The position numbers and the translations under genes were made by a program. This document shows, in pieces, positions 1 to 6,072 of a DNA stretch of 9,311 bases; the stretch's first letter is position 1; every line of letters starts with the position of its first letter. Source of the stretch: JBOGEN01 sp050743265 (GTDB lineage: Bacteria > Actinomycetota > Actinomycetes > JBOGEN01); contig JBOGEN010000109.1 of the NCBI GenBank assembly GCA_050743265.1, positions 1-9,311 of the forward strand. The letters run 5' to 3'. The notes beneath the pieces were generated by a model, which was not told the DNA's origin, made no database searches, and worked only from the letters and a program-made list of their open reading frames with translations.

Positions 1-440
1 CCCGCGACCCGGACCGCCCGGACCCGGGGGTCCACGGCGTCGGCGGGCAGCACAGCGAGCACGGTCGCGTCGCGGGTGACCCGCTGCCGGGCGCGCGCGG
101 CCGACGCCGGCCCGTCCGACCCGTCGACGAGGCGCAGCGGGGCGGGCGGGTGCCCCAGCTCTCGCCAGTTCTCGACCCCGCCCGCCACCACGTCCCGCGC
201 GACGGTCCCGGGGATCGCGACCGGGTGGCGCGTGGCGTGGACTGCGAGCACGAGCGGCTGCCGGGAGGGCGCCGTCGTCGGCTCCTCCGACGCTCCCTGC
301 GCCGGGGTGTGGGCAGCGGGCGGCCGTGAGCCGGCGGCCCCCTCCGGCTCCCGCTCGTCCTCCGCACCCGTACAGCCTGAGGCGAGCACCGCGACCACGG
401 CGAGCACGAGGACAGACCGCACCGGGCTTGGACCCGTCAC
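1..440 (-). CDS. Partial lipoprotein with substrate-binding-protein-like N-terminal region (possible CapA-family protein)
   Basis: The first 146 codons of a minus-strand gene that continues beyond position 1. A short basic start and hydrophobic stretch end in a lipobox, L19-A-S-G-C23, so the protein is probably exported and lipid-anchored at Cys23. Residues 24-61 form a low-complexity linker rich in Glu, Pro, Ala and Ser. From residue 62 a folded domain begins; A81-R-D-V-V-A-G-G-V-E-N-W-R-E-L-G96 resembles the 'G.I..W..lG' segment of PstS-like binding proteins. Actinobacterial CapA-family proteins often have such a segment before the metallophosphatase-like domain, but that domain would lie outside the window, so the family is inferred. 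An in-frame TAG (452-450) limits the start to GTG at 440 or GTG at 422. The GAGGA next to 440 is too close to be ideal for it, so 422 (leader MRSVLVLAV...) is a fair alternative. The gene lies 64 bp after the serpin on the same strand. Confidence 0.72.
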   Translation of the reverse strand, partial: MTGPSPVRSVLVLAVVAVLASGCTGAEDEREPEGAAGSRPPAAHTPAQGASEEPTTAPSRQPLVLAVHATRHPVAIPGTVARDVVAGGVENWRELGHPPAPLRLVDGSDGPASAARARQRVTRDATVLAVLPADAVDPRVRAVRVA

Positions 441-504
441 GTCCTCAGGCTAGGCGCGGCCCGTGGCGTGCGGGGATGTCCTCGCCCGGGAAGCGCGTCG
501 GTGG
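441..504 (-). other. Short spacer between serpin gene and lipoprotein gene
   Basis: A 64-bp spacer on the minus strand. I see no terminator with a U-tract. A purine-rich GAGGAC sits directly upstream of the lipoprotein gene. The spacing is compatible with read-through from the serpin cluster but is longer than the overlaps inside that cluster. Confidence 0.4.
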
Positions 505-1635
505 TCAGGGATCGACGACGCGGGCGAGGAAGAGCACCGCCCCCGTGTTCCTGTGGGTCACGAGCACCAGGAAGGGCCGGTCGACCCGCATCGTGGCGGC
601 GGCCATCGGCTGGAACATCACCGGATTCATCACCATCGCGGTCGCTGCGGCGCCCTCGACACCCCGCTCGTCCACCCGGAGGACCGCGCGGTGGAACGCC
701 CGGCTCACGAACACCGCGGTCTCCTGGACGACCCGGGGGAGCGGCGCGGCGCCGCGCTCGAACAGACGCCGGACACCGAGCGCCTGCAGGGCCCCGACGA
801 GCCCCCCACCGCCGGTGACCGGGAAGCGGGGGAGGCTCAGCGTGAGCCGGTGCTGGACCGCGTGCGCCCGGAGCCGGTCGAGTGCGGGTCCGTCCAGGTC
901 GCGTTCCGCCTCGGTCAGCGGTGCGTCCGCGAGCAGGACCTCCGCATGCAGGCCGTGGTACAGCGGCAGGGCGGCGTACTGCCACCCGTCGGTGTGGGCG
1001 TACGGCACCTCGCGGGCGCCGCGCATGGTCGGGACGTGGGTCACCCCGTCGGGCCGGTGGAACGGAGCCGGCGCGGTGTCGGCGGCATGGAACGGCTCGA
1101 CCCAGGCCTCGAGCAGGTAGAGCGCGTTGACGAGCACGGCCACGTCGTCGCTGCGGAGCCCACCAGACGGCAGGATCTCCGGCACGAGCCCGCGGGTGGT
1201 CGCCGCGACGTCCGCGTTGACCTCGACGCGGGCGTGCTCGGGGTCGCGCTGGATCGCGGTGCTGCCCACCCGCGCCCCCGGCCAGCCGGCCAGCGCGCCG
1301 GTGAAGTCCGGCCGCGGGGTCACCTCCTCGTCCAGCCACAGCGTGGTGGCGACCGCGAGCGCCGCCTCGACACCCTCGGTGCCGGGTCGCCGCGTGACCT
1401 CGTGTGCTTGCGCGGCCATCCGGTCCAGGCCGTCAACCCCGACGCCCAGCGCGCGGGCGATCTCGTGTCGCGTCCCGTCGTCTGCGCCGGGTGCGAGGGC
1501 ACCCAGGGCGCTGGACACCGACCACGGCGAGCACGCCGTTCCGGACCCGTCCGGCGGTGCCAGCGCGTGGTGCAGGCGGAGTGCGAACCCGGCGTGCGCG
1601 GCTGCGGTGCCGGCGTCGGTCGGCTGGCGAGTCAC
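505..1635 (-). CDS. Serpin-family protease inhibitor (prokaryotic serpin)
   Basis: A 376-residue serpin, a typical core length for the family. Serpins trap serine, sometimes cysteine, proteases by a suicide-substrate mechanism. Conserved blocks in order: S36-P-W-S-V-S-S-A-L near the N-terminus; N140 with T-T-R-G-L-V-P at 146-152; V168-V-N-A-L-Y-L and W178 (breach/shutter region); F314-H-R-A-V-L-R-V-D-E; reactive-loop hinge G325-V-E-G-A-A-A-T-A; and the C-terminal signature M349-R-V-D-R-P-F-L-V-L-V359, which fits the PROSITE serpin pattern. The small-residue hinge suggests an inhibitory serpin. The usual 17-residue spacing puts P1 at Val339, with Met340 and Phe341 after it, which favours chymotrypsin-, elastase- or subtilisin-like targets (inference). 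No signal peptide or lipobox is visible, so a cytoplasmic location is likely. The start is GTG at 1635, overlapping the TGA of the flavin reductase gene as GTGA and implying translational coupling. The target protease is unknown. Confidence 0.93.
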   Translation of the reverse strand: MTRQPTDAGTAAAHAGFALRLHHALAPPDGSGTACSPWSVSSALGALAPGADDGTRHEIARALGVGVDGLDRMAAQAHEVTRRPGTEGVEAALAVATTLWLDEEVTPRPDFTGALAGWPGARVGSTAIQRDPEHARVEVNADVAATTRGLVPEILPSGGLRSDDVAVLVNALYLLEAWVEPFHAADTAPAPFHRPDGVTHVPTMRGAREVPYAHTDGWQYAALPLYHGLHAEVLLADAPLTEAERDLDGPALDRLRAHAVQHRLTLSLPRFPVTGGGGLVGALQALGVRRLFERGAAPLPRVVQETAVFVSRAFHRAVLRVDERGVEGAAATAMVMNPVMFQPMAAATMRVDRPFLVLVTHRNTGAVLFLARVVDP

Positions 1636-2180
1636 GGGCGCGGCTCACCTTCCGTCCGCGGGACGGTGTAGCGGTGGTCGAGCCGGAGCAGCGGCCGGAG
1701 GTGAGGCACCGGGGTGCGGGCGGCCAGGACGCGCCCCAGCAGCAGGACGTGGTCACCCGCCTCGACCTGGCGCTCGGTGCGGCACTCGAGCACCGCGACC
1801 GCCCCGTCGAGCACGAGCGCGCCCGCGGCCTCGCCGTGCCGGTGCGGCACCCCGGTGAGCAGGATGCGCGGGCTCGGGCGCTGCGGGGCGGCGAAGCGGG
1901 CGGCCAGCGCGCGGTGCGACTCGGCGAGCACGGACACCGCCCACTCGGGAGTTCGGTCGAGCACCTCGTGCATCCACCCCCCGGTGGTGACGCCGACGAG
2001 CACGAGTGGGGGCTCGTGGGACACGGACGTGAACGACGTCGCGGTGAAGACGGCGTCCCCGTCCTCCTCGTCGTGGGCGGCGAGCAGGACGACGCCGGTG
2101 GCGAACCTGGCGAGCGCGTCGTGCACGCCGGAGGAGTCGTCGGCGTCCCCTGGGCGGTCGCGGTCGCCCGGCTCGCTCAC
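1632..2180 (-). CDS. Flavin reductase-domain protein (FMN-binding split-barrel, HpaC-like)
   Basis: A 182-residue protein of the flavin reductase-like family, which reduces FMN or FAD with NAD(P)H and often supplies reduced flavin to a partner monooxygenase. After a polar N-terminus, residues 20-34 give the family opening (H-D-A-L-A-R-F-A-T-G-V-V). Residues 44-64 contain the flavin-phosphate signature T46-A-T-S-F-T-S-V-S54 followed by E-P-P-L-V-L-V. The C-terminal half has G142-D-H-V-L-L-L-G-R-V, matching the usual 'GDH....G.V' strand. The length is normal for the family. The start is GTG at 2180: it overlaps the TGA of the upstream hydrolase gene as GTGA, and residues upstream in the same frame are not family-like. 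The stop overlaps the serpin start in the same way. No monooxygenase gene is visible in the window, so its physiological partner is unknown. A haem- or FMN-binding role without reductase activity cannot be excluded. Confidence 0.9.
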   Translation of the reverse strand: MSEPGDRDRPGDADDSSGVHDALARFATGVVLLAAHDEEDGDAVFTATSFTSVSHEPPLVLVGVTTGGWMHEVLDRTPEWAVSVLAESHRALAARFAAPQRPSPRILLTGVPHRHGEAAGALVLDGAVAVLECRTERQVEAGDHVLLLGRVLAARTPVPHLRPLLRLDHRYTVPRTEGEPRP

Positions 2181-2806
2181 AGCGTGCGGGTCGTTCCGTT
2201 GTCGACCACGTCGAGCTTCGTGCCCTCGGGGGCAAGGGTGCGCACCTGCCTGAGCCAGACCTCGGGCGCCGAGAGCTGGCCGTCGTGGATGGGAACGGCC
2301 GTACGCGGCGCCACGGCGCGCAGGTAGTCGACGGCCTCCTCGGTCTTGAGCCACGGCGCGCCGGTGGGCATACCGAGCACCTCGACCTCGGCCTCGGGCA
2401 CCGTGTAGGCGTCCCCGGGATGCAGGAAGCGCCCGCCCACGAGGTAGCCCACGTTCGGCACGATCGGGATGTCGGGGTGGATCACCGCGTGGTCCCGTCC
2501 CACGACGCTGACCTCGGTCCCGAGGGCGAGCGTGTCCCCAGCGTGGACCGGGGTCACGCCGACCCCGCGGTCGGCCACCAGTGCGGCGCTGGCCTCGTCC
2601 GCGAACACGCGGGCCTCCGGGTTGCGCTCGAGCACGGGCAGCAGCCGGTCCAGGTCGAGGTGGTCGGCGTGCTGGTGGGTGATGAGGACGCCGGTGAGCC
2701 CGTCGAGGCCCTCGAACCCGGACGAGAACGTGCCCGGGTCGAGCAGGAGCCGCGCGTCCGCGTCCTCCAGGAGCAGACAGGCGTGGCCGAGCTTGGTCAG
2801 GCGCAC
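2177..2806 (-). CDS. MBL-fold metal-dependent hydrolase (UlaG-like / COG2220)
   Basis: A 209-residue metallo-beta-lactamase-fold protein of the short UlaG-like class (beta-lactamase superfamily 2/3). It opens directly with the first strand (R-L-T-K-L-G-H-A-C-L-L-L). The metal motif H44-Q-H-A-D48-H49 is intact, as are a middle histidine (H106 or H110), H129-P-G-D132 as the likely bridging aspartate, and a C-terminal P-I-H174-D-G. Together these suggest a competent two-metal site. The substrate cannot be told: relatives include lactonases, phosphodiesterases and uncharacterised hydrolases. The start is GTG at 2806, set by an excellent ribosome-binding site (AAAGGAGG at 2818-2811) and by the position of the first beta-strand; longer in-frame extensions towards 3301 are antisense-type sequence over rqlH. 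Its stop overlaps the flavin reductase start. As first gene of the coupled trio, it probably sets the expression of the next two. No signal peptide is visible. Confidence 0.92.
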   Translation of the reverse strand: MRLTKLGHACLLLEDADARLLLDPGTFSSGFEGLDGLTGVLITHQHADHLDLDRLLPVLERNPEARVFADEASAALVADRGVGVTPVHAGDTLALGTEVSVVGRDHAVIHPDIPIVPNVGYLVGGRFLHPGDAYTVPEAEVEVLGMPTGAPWLKTEEAVDYLRAVAPRTAVPIHDGQLSAPEVWLRQVRTLAPEGTKLDVVDNGTTRTL

Positions 2807-2818
2807 GGTTCCTCCTTT
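2807..2818 (-). promoter_or_regulatory. Strong ribosome-binding site of the MBL hydrolase gene
   Basis: AAAGGAGG at 2818-2811 on the minus strand, four bases before the GTG at 2806. It is among the closest matches to the anti-Shine-Dalgarno sequence in the window and decides the start of the hydrolase. The two following genes, joined by GTGA overlaps, have no comparable site of their own spacing-wise, which fits coupled translation from this one. Confidence 0.7.
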
Positions 2819-2904
2819 CCGTCGGCCCCGTGACCGACATCGCGTCCCCCGGCCCGCCGAGCATCCCCCGTGCCCACCGCGCCACGCAACGCGCCCGCGG
2901 AGCG

Positions 2905-2920
2905 CCGACCGCCGGGTCGG
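2905..2920 (-). terminator. Possible hairpin downstream of rqlH
   Basis: A perfect 6-bp inverted repeat (CCGACC / GGTCGG) with a four-base loop, 18 bases beyond the rqlH stop codon. There is no U-tract, which is common for actinobacterial terminators but weakens the call. It could attenuate read-through from rqlH into the MBL/flavin reductase/serpin cluster, or be a chance dyad in GC-rich DNA. Confidence 0.3.
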
Positions 2921-2937
2921 GTGCGGGGCCGGCGACG

Positions 2938-5097
2938 TCAGGCGCGCAGGGCGAGCGCGAGCGGCAGCACCGCGGCGGCTCCCGCGTGGCGGAGCGTGCG
3001 GGCCGCGACCGTCATCGTCCAGCCGGTGTCGACCAGGTCGTCGACCAGGAAGACGGGCTCGCCGTCGAGCCCGGCCAACGCGGCGCCCTGCCCGTCCGCC
3101 ACGGCGAACGCGTCGACCACCTCGCCGACGCGCTGGGCGCTGTTGCTGCGCACGCCGTGCCCCCGTGGTGACTCGGTACGCGTCAACGTCCCCAGGTCCT
3201 GCAGCCGCCCGACGTCTGCGAGCCGCGCACGCAGGCTGTCCACGAGCACCGGGCGGCGGACCGAGGGCACCGAGGCCACGGCCGCAGGTCGCCGCTCCCA
3301 CTCCCAGGACTTGAGCACGCCCACCACGGCGGCGAACACGTCGTCAGGGACGGGCTCGTCGGGGGCGTCCTCGGCAAGCAGCCGCCGCAGCCTCGGCCCC
3401 CAGCCGATATCGCTGAGCCGAGCCACCGCACGCCCGGGCTCGGCACGGTCGTCCGCACCGATCCGCCCGGCCAGGTCGACCCCGAGCTGCGTCATGGCGG
3501 TGGGCCACTGCTTCTTCGGGGCGATCTCGACGCCCGGGCGGGTGAGCGTGGCGCGCGCGGCGGCGAGGGTGTCCTCGCTGATGCTCGCCTCCCAGAACGG
3601 TCCCGCGCACCGGTCGCAACGCCCGCAGGGCGGGGCGTCCTCCGGGTCGTCGAGCTGGCGGCGGAGGAACTGCTCGCGACAGCCTTCGGTGGCGAGATAG
3701 GCCCGCATCGCATGCTGCTCGTCCTGCCGCGTCTGGGCGACCCGGGCGTACCTGTCGGCGTCGTATGACCAGGGCTCGCCGGTCGCCACCCAGCCCCCGC
3801 GCACCCGGCGTACGGCCCCGTCGACGTCGAGCACCTTGAGCATCGTCTCCAGCCGTGTGCGGGCCAGCGCGACCCGTGGCTCGAGCGCGGGCGTCGACAG
3901 CGGGCGCTCTGCCTCGGCCAGCACGGCCAACGTCCTGCGCACCTCCTCCTCGGGCGGGAAGCCCACGCCGGCGAAGTACTGCCAGATCGCCTCGTCCTCC
4001 TCACCCGGCAGCAGCAGCACGGCCGCGGTCTCGGTCGCGCGCCCGGCCCGGCCGACCTGCTGGTAGTACGCGACCGGCGAGGACGGCGCACCGAGGTGGA
4101 CGACGAAACCGAGGTCGGGCTTGTCGAACCCCATGCCGAGCGCGCTCGTCGCCACCAGGGCCTTCACCCGGTTCACGAGCAGGTCCTCCTCGGCGGCGAG
4201 CCGGTCGGCCGGGTCGTCCTGCCCGCTGTACGCCGCGACTGCGTGCCCCCGCCCACGCAGGAACGCCGCGACCTCCTGGGACTGTGCCACCGTGAGCGTG
4301 TACACGATCCCGGAGCCGGGCAGCGCGTCGAGCTGGTCGGCGAGCCAGGCCAGCCGGTGCGCGGTCGAGGCCAGCCGCAGCACGCCGAGGTGCAGGCTGT
4401 CCCGTCCGAGCGCGCCGCGCAGCACCAGCGGTGGCGCTCCCGAGCCACCCGCGAGCTGCTCGGCGACGTCGAGGACGACCCGCCCGTTCGCGGTCGCGGT
4501 CGTGGCGAGGACGGGGACGCCGTCCGGCAGGGTCTCGAGAAGGGTTCGGATCCGCCGGTAGTCGGGACGGAAGTCGTGGCCCCAGTCGGAGATGCAGTGC
4601 GCCTCGTCGACGACGACGAGCCCCGCCGTCCGCGCCAGCCCCGGCAGCACGGTGTCCCGGAAGTCGGGGTTGTTCAGCCGCTCCGGGCTGACCAGCAGGA
4701 CGTCCACCTCACCGGCGGCGACCTCGGCGCGGATCGTGTCCCACTCCTCGACGTTGGCCGAGTTGAGCGTGCGCGCGGCGATCCCGGCTCGCTCAGCCGC
4801 GGCCACCTGGTTGCGCATGAGCGCGAGCAGCGGGCTCACCAGCACGGTCGCCCCGGCGCCGCGGGCACGCAGCAGCGCGGTCGCGACGAAGTACACCGCC
4901 GACTTGCCCCACCCCGTGCGCTGGACGACGAGGGCCCGGCTGCCCTCGGTCACCAGCGCCTCGACAGCGCGCCACTGGTCGTCACGCAGCGAGGCGTCCT
5001 CCCCGGCCAGCCGCCGCAGCACGGCCTCGGCGTCGCCGCGGAGGTCGGGACCGGGGCGTTGGTCAGGGCTCGTGCCCGGGCGGCTCGGCGATGTCAT
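2938..5097 (-). CDS. rqlH: RecQ-like DNA helicase with C-terminal phosphoribosyltransferase-like domain (RqlH type)
   Basis: A 719-residue helicase with the RqlH layout described for Mycobacterium smegmatis: RecQ ATPase core, linker, four-cysteine zinc module, and a ComF-like phosphoribosyltransferase domain in place of HRDC. RqlH is an ATP-dependent 3'-5' translocase and helicase acting in DNA repair. Seen here: Q41 (RecQ motif 0 region), Walker A T61-G-W-G-K-S66, DEAH box D164-E-A-H167 followed by C-I-S-D-W-G-H-D-F-R-P, motif III A198-T-T-A-T-A203, and motif VI Q346-Q-V-G-R-A-G-R353. Zinc ligands are C473, C491, C494 and C497. The C-terminal PRPP-loop signature is F683-L-V-D-D-L-V-D-T-G-W-T694. 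All key residues look intact. The ATG at 5097 follows AGGAAGG at a spacing of five bases; a longer in-frame extension to 5427 runs over the unrelated hydrolase relic and is rejected. The gene is divergent from the DUF1232 gene. The role of the PRTase module, catalytic or regulatory, is unknown. Confidence 0.95.
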   Translation of the reverse strand: MTSPSRPGTSPDQRPGPDLRGDAEAVLRRLAGEDASLRDDQWRAVEALVTEGSRALVVQRTGWGKSAVYFVATALLRARGAGATVLVSPLLALMRNQVAAAERAGIAARTLNSANVEEWDTIRAEVAAGEVDVLLVSPERLNNPDFRDTVLPGLARTAGLVVVDEAHCISDWGHDFRPDYRRIRTLLETLPDGVPVLATTATANGRVVLDVAEQLAGGSGAPPLVLRGALGRDSLHLGVLRLASTAHRLAWLADQLDALPGSGIVYTLTVAQSQEVAAFLRGRGHAVAAYSGQDDPADRLAAEEDLLVNRVKALVATSALGMGFDKPDLGFVVHLGAPSSPVAYYQQVGRAGRATETAAVLLLPGEEDEAIWQYFAGVGFPPEEEVRRTLAVLAEAERPLSTPALEPRVALARTRLETMLKVLDVDGAVRRVRGGWVATGEPWSYDADRYARVAQTRQDEQHAMRAYLATEGCREQFLRRQLDDPEDAPPCGRCDRCAGPFWEASISEDTLAAARATLTRPGVEIAPKKQWPTAMTQLGVDLAGRIGADDRAEPGRAVARLSDIGWGPRLRRLLAEDAPDEPVPDDVFAAVVGVLKSWEWERRPAAVASVPSVRRPVLVDSLRARLADVGRLQDLGTLTRTESPRGHGVRSNSAQRVGEVVDAFAVADGQGAALAGLDGEPVFLVDDLVDTGWTMTVAARTLRHAGAAAVLPLALALRA

Positions 5098-5232
5098 GCG
5101 GTCCTTCCTACCGGTGCGAACCGACGGACGAGCTTCCGCCGGGGCGTTTCGGACCCTCCGCCGGGCGTGCGGATCGAGCCGAACAGGTCCATGCCTGGCA
5201 AAGCATGAGATCTGTGTCACAGTGTGTCGACG
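5098..5232 (-). promoter_or_regulatory. Upstream region of rqlH with two short dyads
   Basis: Non-coding sequence between the rqlH start and the hydrolase relic. It holds the rqlH ribosome-binding site (AGGAAGG, about 5103-5109), a dyad CATGC-N8-GCATG (5190-5207) and a dyad CTGTG-T-CACAG (5212-5222). The dyads lie about 93-125 bases upstream of the rqlH ATG, a plausible operator distance. No convincing -35/-10 pair and no actinobacterial SOS box (GAAC-N4-GTTC type) is visible. Assignment as a control region is an inference from position. Confidence 0.35.
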
Positions 5233-5407
5233 GTCTTCGGGCCGTACTTCGTCCAGGAGTCGCTGCACCCCAACTACTGGGGGTGAGCTGGCTGTGCGCA
5301 GCTGCGTCCGGCAGGCGTACGGCTCGGGTGCCGTCCGGGGCGGGACGTGCGTGCGGGCCGGCAACGGCCTCACCGCCGCCGGGGAGCTGGTGATGAGCCT
5401 GCAGTGA
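5233..5407 (+). pseudogene. C-terminal relic of a secreted SGNH/GDSL hydrolase, frameshifted
   Basis: Two plus-strand frames together read like the C-terminus of actinobacterial secreted SGNH/GDSL hydrolases. The first (5233-5283) gives V-F-G-P-Y-F-V-Q-E-S-L-H-P-N-Y-W-G and then TGA (5284-5286). The E-S-L-H-P element corresponds to the block carrying the catalytic histidine. The second (5285-5407) continues as E-L-A-V-R-S-C-V-R-Q-A-Y, then G-G-T-C-V-R-A-G and L-V-M-S-L-Q before TGA. The two cysteines would form a disulphide in the parent protein. Removing one G from the run GGGGG (5279-5283) fuses the two frames without a break: W-G-E-L-A-V-R. The frame is also stopped upstream (TGA 5206-5208), and the N-terminal catalytic part (GDS block) is missing, its place being taken by rqlH. 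The remnant is therefore non-functional even if the frameshift were a sequencing error. Family assignment is from recall of the conserved HPNYWGQLA ending. Confidence 0.8.
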
Positions 5408-5523
5408 CCGCCTGACGACCCGGACACTTCGCTGATCGTGCCTGACCGGGGCAGACCGGATCGCGGCCGCCGTCCCCAGGTACCTCCCGGACTATCCTGG
5501 AGCGGACGACCCCGGGAGGTCCC
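5408..5523 (+). promoter_or_regulatory. Upstream region and ribosome-binding site of the DUF1232 gene
   Basis: The 116 bases between the hydrolase relic and the DUF1232 start. GGGAGG (5514-5519) stands four bases before the GTG and fixes that start. TATCCT (5493-5498) is a possible -10 element, but no matching -35 is seen at 16-18 bases, so the promoter is uncertain. Confidence 0.4.
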
Positions 5524-5892
5524 GTGAGCAGATCACGCCGGTTCGCCGCGCTCGGCGCGGCCTGGCAGGTGTGGCGGTCGGCGCGCAGCCCCGGCGGGCT
5601 GAGCCTCGGCGACCGGTTCGCCGCCGCCCCGCGGATGGCCCTGGCCACGCTGACCGGCCGGTACTCGGGCCTCGCCAAGGCCCGGCTGGGGTTCTTCGCC
5701 CTCGCGGTGGCGTACATCCTGTCCCCGGTCGACCTGCTCCCCGAGGCTGCCTTCTGGGTGTTCGGGGTGGCCGATGACATCGGGGTTGCGGCCTGGCTGG
5801 CGGGGGACGTCCTGCTCGAGACCGACAGGTTCCTCACCTGGGAGCGCGAGCGCGGCCGGGTCCTGCGCGGCGAGGTCGTCGAGCCCGGCTGA
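5524..5892 (+). CDS. DUF1232 (YkvA-like) small membrane-associated protein
   Basis: A 122-residue protein with the DUF1232 signature: a hydrophobic helix (F57-F-A-L-A-V-A) leading into Y64-I-L-S-P-V-D-L-L-P-E74, then a second hydrophobic segment with D84-D-I after G81. This is the canonical 'Y..SP.DL.P....G..DD' pattern. Family members are small membrane-associated proteins of unknown biochemical function. The N-terminus is basic (M-S-R-S-R-R-F), in keeping with membrane interaction. The C-terminus is highly charged (E107-R-E-R-G-R-V). The start is GTG with GGGAGG four bases upstream. The gene is divergent from rqlH and 180 bp upstream of coxM on the same strand. Nothing in the sequence ties it to CO oxidation, so linkage with the cox genes may be accidental. 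Confidence 0.88.
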   Translation: MSRSRRFAALGAAWQVWRSARSPGGLSLGDRFAAAPRMALATLTGRYSGLAKARLGFFALAVAYILSPVDLLPEAAFWVFGVADDIGVAAWLAGDVLLETDRFLTWERERGRVLRGEVVEPG

Positions 5893-6072
5893 CGTACGCG
5901 GGGTACGCGTCCACCACGGTCCCTCGGCAGCCCGGCGTACGACTGTGGTTGAACTGTCCTTGACCGGTCACGCGGCCGGTGTTGTCCTAACCCATGGAGG
6001 GCGCGGACTGCATCCGGCCTGAGGGGTTGAGGGGGCGGACGGCGGAGCGCCACGGGAACGTGGGAGGCGCCG
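5893..6072 (+). promoter_or_regulatory. Upstream region of the cox operon
   Basis: A 180-bp gene-free region before coxM. The heptamer GTACGCG occurs twice, at 5894-5900 and 5903-5909, nine bases apart, and CGTACG recurs at 5936-5941. TTGACC (5960-5965) is a fair -35 candidate; TCCTAA (5985-5990) lies 19 bases downstream, a long spacing for a -10. GACCGGTC (5962-5969) is an 8-base palindrome overlapping the -35 candidate, a position suited to an operator. GGGAGG (6062-6067) five bases before the ATG is the coxM ribosome-binding site. No clear terminator for the DUF1232 gene is visible. The promoter and operator calls are tentative. Confidence 0.4.

Noticed and set aside
2181..2885. N-terminal extension of the flavin reductase frame up to 2885
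   Set aside because: It runs over the MBL hydrolase gene in a shadow frame; the GTGA overlap at 2180-2177 gives the natural start and a normal family length.
2807..3301. N-terminal extension of the MBL hydrolase frame up to 3301
   Set aside because: The extension overlaps the end of rqlH, is Arg/Gly-rich, and precedes the strong ribosome-binding site and first beta-strand at 2806.
4096..5208. 370-codon plus-strand open frame opposite rqlH
   Set aside because: It covers the helicase core on the other strand; the minus frame shows all helicase motifs, so this frame is a shadow.
5098..5232. SOS (LexA) box in front of rqlH
   Set aside because: A GAAC occurs near 5181, but no GTTC partner stands at the required spacing.
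5268..5282. CCCCA-N5-TGGGG inverted repeat as a possible operator or terminator
   Set aside because: It is explained by the codons for H-P-N-Y-W-G in the hydrolase relic, so no regulatory role is needed.
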